Shown: positions 44,720 to 52,640 of the stretch, in pieces
Layout of the letters: every line of letters starts with the position of its first letter
Position numbering within the stretch: position 1 is the stretch's first letter
Assembly (NCBI RefSeq): GCF_014697025.1
Contig: NZ_JACJRC010000012.1
Location: 1 to 64,000 of the forward strand
Length of the DNA stretch: 64,000 nucleotides
Source of the DNA: Alkalinema sp. FACHB-956
Lineage (GTDB): Bacteria > Cyanobacteriota > Cyanobacteriia > Leptolyngbyales > Leptolyngbyaceae
Direction of reading: 5' to 3'
Notes under the pieces: model-generated
The model's input: only the letters and a program-made list of their open reading frames with translations
Told to the model about the DNA's origin: nothing
The model's database searches: none
Program-made: the position numbers and the translations under genes

Positions 44720-45742
44720 ATGCTAAAATCCTTAGCCGATCAGCTCTACTATCCCTTCGAAACGCCTGTAACCCCCTATGCAGATGAGATTGAGCTATCT
44801 ACTCGGCAGTGGGTGCAGGATTTCAAAATGTTGCCAGACGTATCCACTTTCCAACGGTTCTGTCGCATTAACTATGGTTGGCTGGGTGCTCGCTTCTTTC
44901 CCTATGCTACGAGTGAAGCAACGACGATCGGTTCTCACTGGATTGCTTGGTTATTTACGTTAGATGATGAATTTGATGAGCAGGCAGTGGGCAGTAGTCC
45001 TAAAGTTTTAGCCCAAGCGTTCCAGAAATTCATTGATATTTTGAACGGGGGGAAAGGGTCTCAAACGCCCCTCTCGCGATCTCTAATTGATTTGCGGGAA
45101 CGGACCCGTGCCCTGTCACCTGACGACAGTTGGTTCCCTCGCTTTGTGATTAGCGTTCAACAATATTTTGATGCTTGCACTTGGGAAGCTCGCAATCGCA
45201 TTAAAGGTCATCCCCCCGATTTAGAGTCCTACATTCGTTTGCGACAACATGCAGGTGCCCAAACGATCGTAGTTGCCTTGATCGAAATGATGGAGAATAT
45301 TATTCTGCCGGATCATGTCCGTAATCATCCCCGCATCAAAGCCCTCACGGATATGACGCTGAACTTAATGGGATGGGGCAACGATATTTTATCCGTTGAT
45401 AAGGAACTTCACGCAGGCGATGTGCACAACTTGGTTTTAGTCTTGGAATATGAGTATGCACTCAGCCGGGATGATGCTTACACTTGGGCGATCGAAGTGC
45501 ATAATCAAGAGATGCGACGGTTCCTTCTGTTTGAACGCAATCTACCCACCTTTGGCACCGATGCTGCGGGTAACGATCTAGATGCTTATGTTCAACGTTA
45601 TTTGTTAGGACTGCGCGCCTTAATTCGGGGTTCTGTCGATTGGACGCTGATTGATGCTCCGGTTCGCTATGCTGAACTGAAGCCAATTTCAAATCAAGCT
45701 TCCACGGCCAATAACAGCCTGGTTGTGACAGAAGCCGCCTAA
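44720..45742 (+). CDS. Class I terpene cyclase (sesquiterpene synthase-like)
   Basis: 340 residues from ATG 44720 (AGAGGA seven bases upstream); an ATG at 44693 gives 9 more. The metal-binding aspartate motif is LDDEFDE at about 82-88 and the NSE triad is NDILSVDKE at about 220-228, with conserved WLFTLDD and a C-terminal RY-type end (RYAELK). These place it with bacterial sesquiterpene synthases that ionise farnesyl diphosphate (germacrene or eudesmane-type products are typical in cyanobacteria); the product cannot be read from sequence. It is not the longer bipartite geosmin synthase. A sensor kinase follows 48 bp later. Confidence 0.9.
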   Translation: MLKSLADQLYYPFETPVTPYADEIELSTRQWVQDFKMLPDVSTFQRFCRINYGWLGARFFPYATSEATTIGSHWIAWLFTLDDEFDEQAVGSSPKVLAQAFQKFIDILNGGKGSQTPLSRSLIDLRERTRALSPDDSWFPRFVISVQQYFDACTWEARNRIKGHPPDLESYIRLRQHAGAQTIVVALIEMMENIILPDHVRNHPRIKALTDMTLNLMGWGNDILSVDKELHAGDVHNLVLVLEYEYALSRDDAYTWAIEVHNQEMRRFLLFERNLPTFGTDAAGNDLDAYVQRYLLGLRALIRGSVDWTLIDAPVRYAELKPISNQASTANNSLVVTEAA

Positions 45743-45790
45743 CTCCTTCTACGCCATCCTGACTGCTCCTTTAACCCTGATGCTCACCCC

Positions 45791-46918
45791 ATGCTGAATC
45801 AAGAACTCAATCCCTTTCAGCTACAGGTGAAAGCGTTGCAATATCAGTTTTCAGTTGCCCATGATGTGTTGAATCATCAGGAACTGGATAATCAGTGCTT
45901 AAGCATCTTGGTTGAACACAGTCAGGATATGATTTCCCTCGCCTCGCTCAAGGGTGAGATTATTTATCTCAATCCAGCCGGAAAAGCGCTAGTGGGGCTG
46001 CATCATGATTTCACTCAGCGTACGCTTCCGGCTCAAGCATTTTTTAGTCCAGAAGATTTTTTTGAAGTTCAGGCGGTTTTAGCGAACTTGCCGGAACAGG
46101 GGAGTATTCACCAGGAACTCTGGTTGCGCCACTTCCAAACCCAAGAGCGCATTCCGGTTGCTTGCCATGCCTTTTGTGTTCCCCATCCTGAAACGGGAGA
46201 ACCGATCGGGTTTGGTTCGATCAATCGTGATAACCGTCCTCAACGACAAACCGAAGCGCAGTTGAGGCAACTTCTAGCGGAAAAAGAGCAGCTGTTACAG
46301 GAAAAAGAAAGCCTGCTCCAGGAAGTGCACCATCGCGTCAAAAATAATCTGCAAATCATCGCAAGCTTGATCAACTTGCAACAGCATACACTGAGTGACC
46401 CAATGGCGATTGCTGCCCTGCAAACGAGTCAAACTCGGATTCAGTCCCTGGCCATGGTGTATGAGCGCCTAGATGAATCCGATAGCTTCGCGCAACTCAA
46501 CTTGGCTGACTATATTCCGGAACTAACCCAGTACCTGTGTCACACGGATGCATTCGCCCACCCAGTAGTCACTCAGTTTGATTTAGTGCCAATTGGGTTG
46601 TCGGCAGATGCCGCGATCGCCTGTGGATTGATTCTGCATGAGCTAATCGACAATGTGATTCACCATGCTTTTCCAGATCAAATAGTTAGGACTCTAACTA
46701 TTCAGCTTCGTGCGATTGCTCAGTCTACGGATTTAGGCACCCTATGTCGGATCCGTCTACAGGATAATGGCATTGGTTTGCCGGAAGATGTCAATCCGCA
46801 TCAAAGCGAAACCCTGGGGTTTCAGTTAATCATCTCGCTTCTGCAAAAACTCCGTGGCACGTTGGAGTACGATCGCGGATTGAACTGTTTCCAACTTACC
46901 TTCCCGATCGATGCTTAG
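45791..46918 (+). CDS. PAS-HisKA_2 sensor histidine kinase
   Basis: 375 residues, soluble. A PAS domain at about 40-150 (EHSQDMISLASLKGEIIYLNPAGKALVG), a coiled coil with a repeated LLQEKE motif, then a HisKA_2 dimerisation box LLQEVHHRVKNNLQIIASLINLQ (His about 181) and an ATPase domain (LILHELIDNVIHHAF, LQDNGIGLPED, LGFQLIISLLQKL). This kinase class often partners blue-light or stress signalling. Its 48-bp distance from the terpene synthase suggests co-transcription, an unusual pairing. Confidence 0.9.
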   Translation: MLNQELNPFQLQVKALQYQFSVAHDVLNHQELDNQCLSILVEHSQDMISLASLKGEIIYLNPAGKALVGLHHDFTQRTLPAQAFFSPEDFFEVQAVLANLPEQGSIHQELWLRHFQTQERIPVACHAFCVPHPETGEPIGFGSINRDNRPQRQTEAQLRQLLAEKEQLLQEKESLLQEVHHRVKNNLQIIASLINLQQHTLSDPMAIAALQTSQTRIQSLAMVYERLDESDSFAQLNLADYIPELTQYLCHTDAFAHPVVTQFDLVPIGLSADAAIACGLILHELIDNVIHHAFPDQIVRTLTIQLRAIAQSTDLGTLCRIRLQDNGIGLPEDVNPHQSETLGFQLIISLLQKLRGTLEYDRGLNCFQLTFPIDA

Positions 46919-47175
46919 CGAACAATGTAGAAATACAGTCCCACGTAGATAGGTGGATGGGTCGATGGGTCGATGGGTGAATGAATCGAGAATGTGATTT
47001 CTGAGAAAATTTCGTAAGCTTGTTTCAAGCACTGTTTAACCTTGCCCGTAATATTGTGAATGTATTAAATCCACAGCACTGAAGAATCGCCAAAATTTTT
47101 CGATACATTCGTTGGACTTTGATTATAATCAGTGGCACCCACCTGCATTTTGCAGCAAAATTCTGAGAAAAAGCT

Positions 47176-47195
47176 GTGGAGTAACGTTACTCCAC
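47176..47195. promoter_or_regulatory. parS: parS-like palindrome 1
   Basis: GTGGAGTAACGTTACTCCAC, a perfect 20-bp palindrome, about 370 bp before parA. It is one of six related sites in 4 kb around parAB, and three copies are identical. Confidence 0.75.
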
Positions 47196-47425
47196 GATCG
47201 GTTTGATCTTGAACCTTCAACTATTGTCTAGGGGATCAGGTATAGTACAAAAGACTTGTTTCGCGTGAAGCTGAGTTTGATTGAATTAGGCTTTGGTGGA
47301 AGCACGTTATGTTCTATGACTGCAAATCTGTCAAAAATTCTTTGGGCTGCTGCCCTTGGGATCGTCGAGGCGGCTTGACTGTCAACCAGTGAATTAATCC
47401 ATACTTCCCCATGCTGAATGCTGAC

Positions 47426-47445
47426 GTGGAGTAACGTTACTCCAC
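47426..47445. promoter_or_regulatory. parS: parS-like palindrome 2
   Basis: A second exact copy of GTGGAGTAACGTTACTCCAC, 124 bp before parA and directly before the 10-bp CAATCAAGAT repeats, so ParB bound here could also repress parAB. Confidence 0.75.
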
Positions 47446-47568
47446 AAGATTAATCAAGATCAATCAAGATCAATCAAGATCAATGTTCTCCAAGCAGTTA
47501 TTGCTTTGTAGGATCCTTGGAGATTATTCATTCATTTTGACCCTTTTTCGAGATTACCAATACCCATC

Positions 47569-48432
47569 ATGGCCGCAGCCAAATCTGGAAAAAATCAAAT
47601 CCGCATTATGATCGGCAGTAATGCTGGCGGTTCTGGCAAAACGACAACGTCGGTACACCTAGCCTATGGATTGGGCAAACGGGGCTATAAGGTGACGATC
47701 GTAGAACTAGATTATTCTGGTTCGCTCAGCTCCTTTACGGGATTGCCCATGAACCCCACGGAAGATCAGTCGATCGCGACCGTCCTCCACAAAAGCTTTA
47801 AGGGGAACTACCCGCTGCAACCTGTGTGGTCGAATAAACTGTCTACCGTTACGGCGATTCAGGGGGGTGAAGCGATTCGGGATTGTATTCGGGAAGTCCC
47901 GATTAATGCCCGAGGCCACTACACCCTCCAGGATCGGTTACTGGACTATCCCCTGGAAGCGGATGTCGTTATTTTTGATACGCCAGCCTCCCTGGAACCC
48001 ATGGGAGTTATGGCACTGGCCGCAAGTACCCATGTGCTGTCACCGATTAAACCGGAAATTAAAGATGCTCAGGGGCTTTTCGGCTTTTTGCGCTGGTACG
48101 ATACGACGATCGAAGAATTGCGGTTACGCCCCCAACCGGACATTCTAGGGTTTGTGCCCATGCGGGTCGATTACATGAATAGTGGAACCCATCGGGATGT
48201 CCTGGGGGTCGATCGTAAGGGGCAGACCCAAAGCAATATTGATGTCGCTACGACTTTACCAGGACTGCTGGATAGTGTGGGGATTCATTGTTTCCCGCCG
48301 GTGAAGGAATCGAAAAATTACCTCCGAGCCTGCGTCGATGGTTTGCCCCTACCGCTCTACCGTCCCGGTTTACCTGCGGCTCAGGATTTTGATCCCATCA
48401 TCGATCGCATTATTCAACTGTTGAAGTCATAG
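47569..48432 (+). CDS. parA: ParA-family partition ATPase
   Basis: 287 residues. P-loop SNAGGSGKTTTSVHLAYGLGKRG at about 17-39, a conserved ELDYSGSL in place of the usual DxDPQ, and Walker B-like DVVIFDTPASLEP near 130. It should bind ATP, coat the nucleoid and move ParB-bound DNA. The lysine that normally precedes the GG of the deviant Walker A box (KGGxxGKT) is replaced by alanine (NAGGSGKTT). parB follows about 95 bp downstream and parS-like sites flank the pair. Confidence 0.88.
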   Translation: MAAAKSGKNQIRIMIGSNAGGSGKTTTSVHLAYGLGKRGYKVTIVELDYSGSLSSFTGLPMNPTEDQSIATVLHKSFKGNYPLQPVWSNKLSTVTAIQGGEAIRDCIREVPINARGHYTLQDRLLDYPLEADVVIFDTPASLEPMGVMALAASTHVLSPIKPEIKDAQGLFGFLRWYDTTIEELRLRPQPDILGFVPMRVDYMNSGTHRDVLGVDRKGQTQSNIDVATTLPGLLDSVGIHCFPPVKESKNYLRACVDGLPLPLYRPGLPAAQDFDPIIDRIIQLLKS

Positions 48433-48528
48433 ACCAGCCGAGGCACAACAGCGGCTGTCCTAGAGTGGCGATCCGGGTTTCAACCGAGTGTTAATCAGGT
48501 GTTTGCAAGGAGTTTGATAAGGAGTTTG

Positions 48529-49692
48529 ATGATGGGAAAAGTGGGTACAAACTTGCTAGCAGGCTTCCAAGGCGTGCGTGAAAATCAGGAACTAATTTCC
48601 CTGCGCGCTCAAGTGCAGGAATTACAGGAAGCCCTAGCGCAAGCCCGTGCGGGCAACTTAGATGAACCCCAAAAGGCTGACTTAGACCAGCGCATGGAAG
48701 GGCTGACGGCAGTTCTGCAACAAACGGGAGGGGTTCATGAGATAGCCCTTGATTTAATCGATCGGGATGAAGCCCAACCCCGTACCGTTTTCCCAAAGAG
48801 CACCATTCAAGAACGGATGGAAAGCCTGCGCTACCATGGCCAAAAGACGCCGATCATTGTGATTCCGGGGCAGGATGGCCGCTATCGGCTATTTGATGGG
48901 GAATTGCGCTTTCGATCGGCCCAGAAGCTCCAGTGGACAGAATTAAAGGCGGTTTTTCTGCCAGAGGAAGAAGTCACTGACGCCCGTGATCTCTTTGAAG
49001 GGCAGGTGATCACGAGTATCCATTCCCAACGGCTCCATGATCTGGATCTGGCGACGGCTTTGGTGCGTCTAGCGGTGGAGCATCATCCAACGCTCCAAGG
49101 CCAAGAAGATCGCTTTGGTACTCTACTAAATACGGCATTGCGCCGACTGGAACGGGAGGGCAAGTTATCGGAACTAGCAGAGATTCGGCTTGCGGATCCC
49201 GATCGGCAAACCCAATGGATCGAAGAAGCTGGATTTCGCGAGTTTGAAGAACAGCAACTGTTTGCTACGATTTTGCGGTTGCAATTGAACCCGGTCTCGA
49301 TTAATTCCAACGTTTTTCCACTCTTGAAGTTGGCGGAGGATCTGAAGGAAGTCATTCGTACGGAAGGGCTGGAAAGCAGCAAAGCCAGAGAACTAAACCG
49401 TCTGTCTGCGGAAAAGCTGAACCAAACCGAAGAAAAAGCGAGTCAAATTCGTCAGCAGGTGACCCAGGACGTGATCCAAAATCGGTTGTCGCTGAATGAA
49501 ACTCGGAAGTTAGTGCAACAAATGATTCAGGCCCATAATCCCCAAGTTCGATCTGCTCCAAGTAACGATCGCTGGGTCAAGAGTGTTGCCGCGATCGAAG
49601 TAGATAGTATTGCTGATGCTGCTATTTTGAAAGAACTCAAAGCGGTGTTAAAAGCCAAATTGGATGAGGTAAGCCAAGCATTGCGCAAGTAG
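48529..49692 (+). CDS. parB: ParB/Spo0J-family partition protein
   Basis: 387 residues from ATG 48529 (or the next codon, 48532) after AAGGAG; a GTG at 48499 is less likely. A coiled coil at about 17-50 precedes the ParB N-terminal nuclease-like domain at about 75-145 (DLIDRDEAQPRTVFP, IVIPGQDGRYRLFDGELRFRSAQKL), where GELRFRSA matches the GExRxRA box. A helical region with a helix-turn-helix follows (TALRRLEREGKLSELAEIRL), then a long coiled C-terminus. It probably binds the GTAACGTTAC palindromes. Confidence 0.88.
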   Translation: MMGKVGTNLLAGFQGVRENQELISLRAQVQELQEALAQARAGNLDEPQKADLDQRMEGLTAVLQQTGGVHEIALDLIDRDEAQPRTVFPKSTIQERMESLRYHGQKTPIIVIPGQDGRYRLFDGELRFRSAQKLQWTELKAVFLPEEEVTDARDLFEGQVITSIHSQRLHDLDLATALVRLAVEHHPTLQGQEDRFGTLLNTALRRLEREGKLSELAEIRLADPDRQTQWIEEAGFREFEEQQLFATILRLQLNPVSINSNVFPLLKLAEDLKEVIRTEGLESSKARELNRLSAEKLNQTEEKASQIRQQVTQDVIQNRLSLNETRKLVQQMIQAHNPQVRSAPSNDRWVKSVAAIEVDSIADAAILKELKAVLKAKLDEVSQALRK

Positions 49693-49724
49693 CCTCAGAA
49701 TCGTTGATCCGTCAGCAAGAACTT

Positions 49725-49744
49725 GTGGAGTAACGTTACTCCAC
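49725..49744. promoter_or_regulatory. parS: parS-like palindrome 3
   Basis: A third exact copy of GTGGAGTAACGTTACTCCAC, 33 bp after the parB stop, between convergent parB and the dehydrogenase. Confidence 0.75.
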
Positions 49745-49766
49745 GGAAGAGCAAGCCCCAAAAATC

Positions 49767-50726
49767 CTAGCTCATTTCTAATAAAACTTTGAGTGTACCT
49801 TTTTGTTGGGCTTGGTCAAAGGCGGCGAGTCCTTGGCTCAGGGGATACCGAGCTTGAATCAGAGGGGTGACATCAACTTTGCCCTGGGCGAGGAGATCCA
49901 GCGCCGGGGCAAAGGGGCCACACCGGGAACCGACGATCGTTAATTCATCCACCACGATCGCGGACATATCTAGACTTAACTGCCCTGCATAGGTACTCTT
50001 CAGCACGATCGTGCCCCGAGGCCGCAGCGATCGACGGGCTGTTTCAAAGCCGCTGGGATTTCCGGTACATTCCACCGCAACATCATAGATGCTTGGAGTC
50101 ACTTGATCAGCCAAGGCAGTGGCAATTCCCCGATCGCTCAAATTGGCGAGTTTGTCGGCGTGGCGTCCCACTGCCAGTAATTCGCATCCGGTTAAGGCCA
50201 GCGTTTGCGCCACCAGTTGCCCTAACTTGCCATCGCCCACCACAAGCACCCGATCGTTGGCCGTAATCGTGACCTGTTCTAGGATTTCCAGGGCGGCGGC
50301 TAGGGGTTCCGTAAAGGTAGCGGCTTCGGTGGAAATGGTGTCGGGCACAAGGTGTAGATTTTGCACTGGAAGACAGAGGTAATCGGCAAATGCGCCATTG
50401 TGGTTGACAATTCCCAGCACCGATCGATTGCGGCAATGGGTGGGCATTCCCCGCTGACAGCAATCGCAATGCCCGCAAGCGGCATTAATTTCCCCGACGA
50501 CCCGCTGATTAATCAAGTGCTCTGGCCCGCGATCGACGATGCCAACGAACTCATGACCCAGAATACCTTGGTAGGGATAGTAGCCGCGCAGCAGTTCCAA
50601 ATCGGTATTGCAAATTCCTGCCCGCAGAACTCGAATTCGGGCTTCGTTGGGAGCGGGTTCTGGTAGTGGTAGATCATCCCGTAGGGTGAGTTGTTGATCT
50701 TGTAGCCAAAGTCCTTGCATAGTCAT
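49767..50726 (-). CDS. Zinc-dependent alcohol dehydrogenase-like (MDR) protein
   Basis: 319 residues of the medium-chain dehydrogenase family. Catalytic zinc ligands lie in GICNTDLELL and GHEFVGIV; structural zinc cysteines in CGHCDCCQRGMPTHC; the cofactor fold is VLVVGDGKLGQLVAQTLAL. The structural-zinc loop and GVP/RSV pattern resemble sorbitol or threonine dehydrogenase relatives; the substrate is unknown. It lies between parB and a parS-like cluster, an odd position for a metabolic gene. Confidence 0.9.
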   Translation of the reverse strand: MTMQGLWLQDQQLTLRDDLPLPEPAPNEARIRVLRAGICNTDLELLRGYYPYQGILGHEFVGIVDRGPEHLINQRVVGEINAACGHCDCCQRGMPTHCRNRSVLGIVNHNGAFADYLCLPVQNLHLVPDTISTEAATFTEPLAAALEILEQVTITANDRVLVVGDGKLGQLVAQTLALTGCELLAVGRHADKLANLSDRGIATALADQVTPSIYDVAVECTGNPSGFETARRSLRPRGTIVLKSTYAGQLSLDMSAIVVDELTIVGSRCGPFAPALDLLAQGKVDVTPLIQARYPLSQGLAAFDQAQQKGTLKVLLEMS

Positions 50727-50826
50727 GGGTAAAACTGAATGGGTAGAAAGTAGAGCGGTAAAACTAAATCAGTAAAAATCGCCGCTTTCAGTATCTCACA
50801 AAGCTTTGAGGCGAGTCTGTCAGCCT

Positions 50827-50846
50827 GTGGTGTAACGTTAGTCCAC
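50827..50846. promoter_or_regulatory. parS: parS-like site 4 (variant)
   Basis: GTGGTGTAACGTTAGTCCAC keeps the TAACGTTA core and GTGG/CCAC ends but has one asymmetric arm position. It is about 100 bp upstream of the dehydrogenase start. Confidence 0.65.
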
Positions 50847-50885
50847 AGAGTGAGAATAGCCTGGAGATTCCAGATCAGCTTTAAA

Positions 50886-51076
50886 TGAACGTGAGTTCGA
50901 TGAATTTGTGGTGAGGCGCGATCGTCGGGGCTGCTGCGCAGCGAAGATCGGGGAACTTCTCCCCGCCCCCCTGCGATGTCAGGGGACTCTACTCCCCCGA
51001 CACCCCCCGAAAGTGAACTCTCCGTCAACGGACAGGGGATTGGTAAGGGACACTGTAGTTGTCGAACTCACGTTCA
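50886..51076. mobile_element. 191-bp element with 15-bp terminal inverted repeats (MITE-like)
   Basis: TGAACGTGAGTTCGA at 50886-50900 and its exact complement TCGAACTCACGTTCA at 51062-51076 enclose 161 bp of GC-rich sequence with short G/C-run hairpins and no gene. Size and ends fit a miniature inverted-repeat transposable element. I see no clear target duplication. It sits between two parS-like sites. Confidence 0.55.
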
Positions 51077-51119
51077 GTTGAATCAGGTTTAGCCCAGCTC
51101 TTACCGAACTGCTCTCTGT

Positions 51120-51139
51120 GTGGTGTAACGTTAGTCCAC
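51120..51139. promoter_or_regulatory. parS: parS-like site 5 (variant)
   Basis: GTGGTGTAACGTTAGTCCAC, identical to site 4. Confidence 0.65.
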
Positions 51140-51166
51140 AGGTCATACTTTCTTTGATGGTTTTCT

Positions 51167-51186
51167 GTGGTGTAACGTTACACCAC
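51167..51186. promoter_or_regulatory. parS: parS-like site 6 (variant, perfect palindrome)
   Basis: GTGGTGTAACGTTACACCAC, a perfect palindrome in which both arms carry T at position 5, 28 bp after site 5. Confidence 0.68.
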
Positions 51187-51205
51187 AGGTCATTCCTTGA
51201 CGTTC

Positions 51206-51982
51206 TTAGTCTTCTGGGCAAGTGGCAGAGTCCTCGATCGCCTGTTTTACCCAGACTTCTGGCGAATAAAACTCTCCCCGTTGCTCTAGCCGAAAATTCC
51301 CTAATAACGCGCCTAACCAAATTTCAATCCAGGGCAAATTGAGGACAAGCGGCAAATCTAGTAGGCGCATTTCAGTCGCCTGGGATTGTAGACAACCCGC
51401 GATCGCCTGCGTCCAATCGGAGACATTTTCATCGTGGGCGAGTTGTAGTGCTTGCTCTTTATTCGTAATTTCGGGATGAGGATTTTCAGTTGAATGGGGT
51501 TCGAGTGAACCGCTGAATTGTCCAAAATCCCCTTCCAATTGAGGGGTTAAATTTTGTGCTTGCCACTCATCTAAGAGTCCGAGGAGGGTAGATTTGTCCA
51601 CAGGAGTGACGATCGTGCCAGTCGGTTTTGCCTTCGATTTTCGGGAACGGGGCAGAGGCGGTTCCACTAAATCCGTTAAGTCTAGTGCCATAGTTTGGCG
51701 TACCAGATCAGCAAAAAAATCATCTTCAACGATCGGATCGCGATAGGCATCTTCCCACTCGCCCATCAATGCCTGCGCCCGCGACTCGTAAAGTTCTGCC
51801 AGTTCCAGCAACAGATCCCCCGCCAATTTCAACTGCTGAAGCTGGGAAAATTGGGTTAAGACGGGGTCAATGTCTGCCAACAGCGATCGTAAATCCGCAA
51901 TCTCCGGCATTTGTTTGGCCCGCTGAAGATTTTGATTGGCCCGTGGCCAGTTTGCTGCGGTGAGATGATTCTGCTCAGTCAT
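51206..51982 (-). CDS. Unknown protein, translationally coupled second gene of a pair
   Basis: 258 residues from ATG 51982, which overlaps the upstream stop as ATGA; this overlap decides the start. The sequence is acidic and mostly helical (RSLLADIDPVLTQFSQLQQLKLAGDLLLELAELYESRAQALMGEWEDAYRDP), with a linker near 115-185 and a C-terminal part rich in Leu and Trp (LLDLPLVLNLPWIEIWLGALLGNFRLEQRGEFYSPEVWVKQAI). No family recognised. Lies beside parS-like sites and a truncated recombinase, so a plasmid or mobile-element function is possible. Confidence 0.65.
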   Translation of the reverse strand: MTEQNHLTAANWPRANQNLQRAKQMPEIADLRSLLADIDPVLTQFSQLQQLKLAGDLLLELAELYESRAQALMGEWEDAYRDPIVEDDFFADLVRQTMALDLTDLVEPPLPRSRKSKAKPTGTIVTPVDKSTLLGLLDEWQAQNLTPQLEGDFGQFSGSLEPHSTENPHPEITNKEQALQLAHDENVSDWTQAIAGCLQSQATEMRLLDLPLVLNLPWIEIWLGALLGNFRLEQRGEFYSPEVWVKQAIEDSATCPED

Positions 51983-52515
51983 TCGCGACCTCCGGGGCTG
52001 TAGGGATTGAGGTGTGCTCCGTGGTAGGGACAAGGCCGAATGGGACATTGAGCGATCGAATGCTGAACCTGGCTAGCAAACCGCTCAAAGCCCGATCTTC
52101 GACCGTTGCCGTAGCGATCGTACAGCGCATCCAGCAGTTGCTTAGCGTAGGCTTTCACGAGGCGAGGCGGCAGGCCAAAGGTGTGTTGGGGTTCCGTGCG
52201 GGCGATCACCTGGTTGCCCATCCACAGTTCAGCGTAGAGGGCATGAATCACGACTTCATCCTGTACCTGACGTGGCTTATCAACGTAGGTGTGCAGCACC
52301 ACATAGGGCACTACAGGCAACGGGACTGATAATTCTGCGATCGCGGCTTTTTGGCGTTTCTGATCCTTGCCTTTGCGGTAATAGGAACGCCGACTATGGC
52401 AGATCTCATCCTTCCAGCAGCCATCGCCACCTAAAGTTACATCATGGAGGTGGCGTGCTTCGTTGGCCGAAAGTAAGCTACAAGCCCAGCACTTTTCGTT
52501 TGTTCGTCGCCCCAT
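51979..52515 (-). CDS. Unknown Cys/His-rich protein, first gene of a coupled pair
   Basis: 178 residues. The N-terminus has zinc-ribbon-like ligands (KCWACSLLSANEARHLH...GCWKDEICHSRRSYYRKGK); the middle (VVLHTYVDKPRQVQDEVVIHALYAELWMGNQVIARTEPQHTFGL) is beta-rich, and a last cysteine group (QCPIRPCPYHGAH) ends the protein. The conserved-looking metal sites and basic stretch suggest nucleic-acid binding, by inference. Upstream are eight 10-bp tandem repeats. The 4-bp ATGA overlap ties it to the next gene. Confidence 0.65.
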   Translation of the reverse strand: MGRRTNEKCWACSLLSANEARHLHDVTLGGDGCWKDEICHSRRSYYRKGKDQKRQKAAIAELSVPLPVVPYVVLHTYVDKPRQVQDEVVIHALYAELWMGNQVIARTEPQHTFGLPPRLVKAYAKQLLDALYDRYGNGRRSGFERFASQVQHSIAQCPIRPCPYHGAHLNPYSPGGRE

Positions 52516-52560
52516 ATTTGTCTGCTGCTGTTATCAATCAATCAATACCGCTGAATCTCG

Positions 52561-52640
52561 TCCAGTATCGCTCAGTGTCGCTCAATGTCGCTCAGTGTTG
52601 CTCAGTATCGCTCAGTGTCGCTCAGTGTCGCTCAGTATCC
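52561..52640. repeat. Eight 10-bp tandem repeats (CTCAGTGTCG)
   Basis: Eight consecutive 10-bp units, CTCAGTGTCG with variants TCCAGTATCG, CTCAATGTCG, CTCAGTGTTG and CTCAGTATCG, lie 45 bp upstream of the Cys/His-rich gene. A period of one DNA turn would place any bound protein on one face of the helix. Confidence 0.9.

Larger units (their letters stand above)
46919..47568. other. Region upstream of parA with two parS-like palindromes and short repeats
   Basis: No gene seen in 650 bp. It holds two GTGGAGTAACGTTACTCCAC palindromes (47176, 47426), an 8-bp repeat GATGGGTC (about 46952-46978) and a 10-bp tandem repeat CAATCAAGAT, about three and a half copies at 47448-47483, 90 bp before parA. 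The last may be an operator for the parAB promoter. Confidence 0.7.

Noticed and set aside
47448-47483. CAATCAAGAT repeats as plasmid iterons
   Set aside because: They lie next to parA, not next to the Rep gene, and number only about three and a half; an operator for parAB is more likely.
50723-51320. Minus-strand frames covering the parS-like and MITE-like region
   Set aside because: Their translations follow the palindromes and G/C-run hairpins and have no protein-like character.
52561-52640. Second CRISPR array
   Set aside because: The repeats are contiguous 10-bp units with no spacers.
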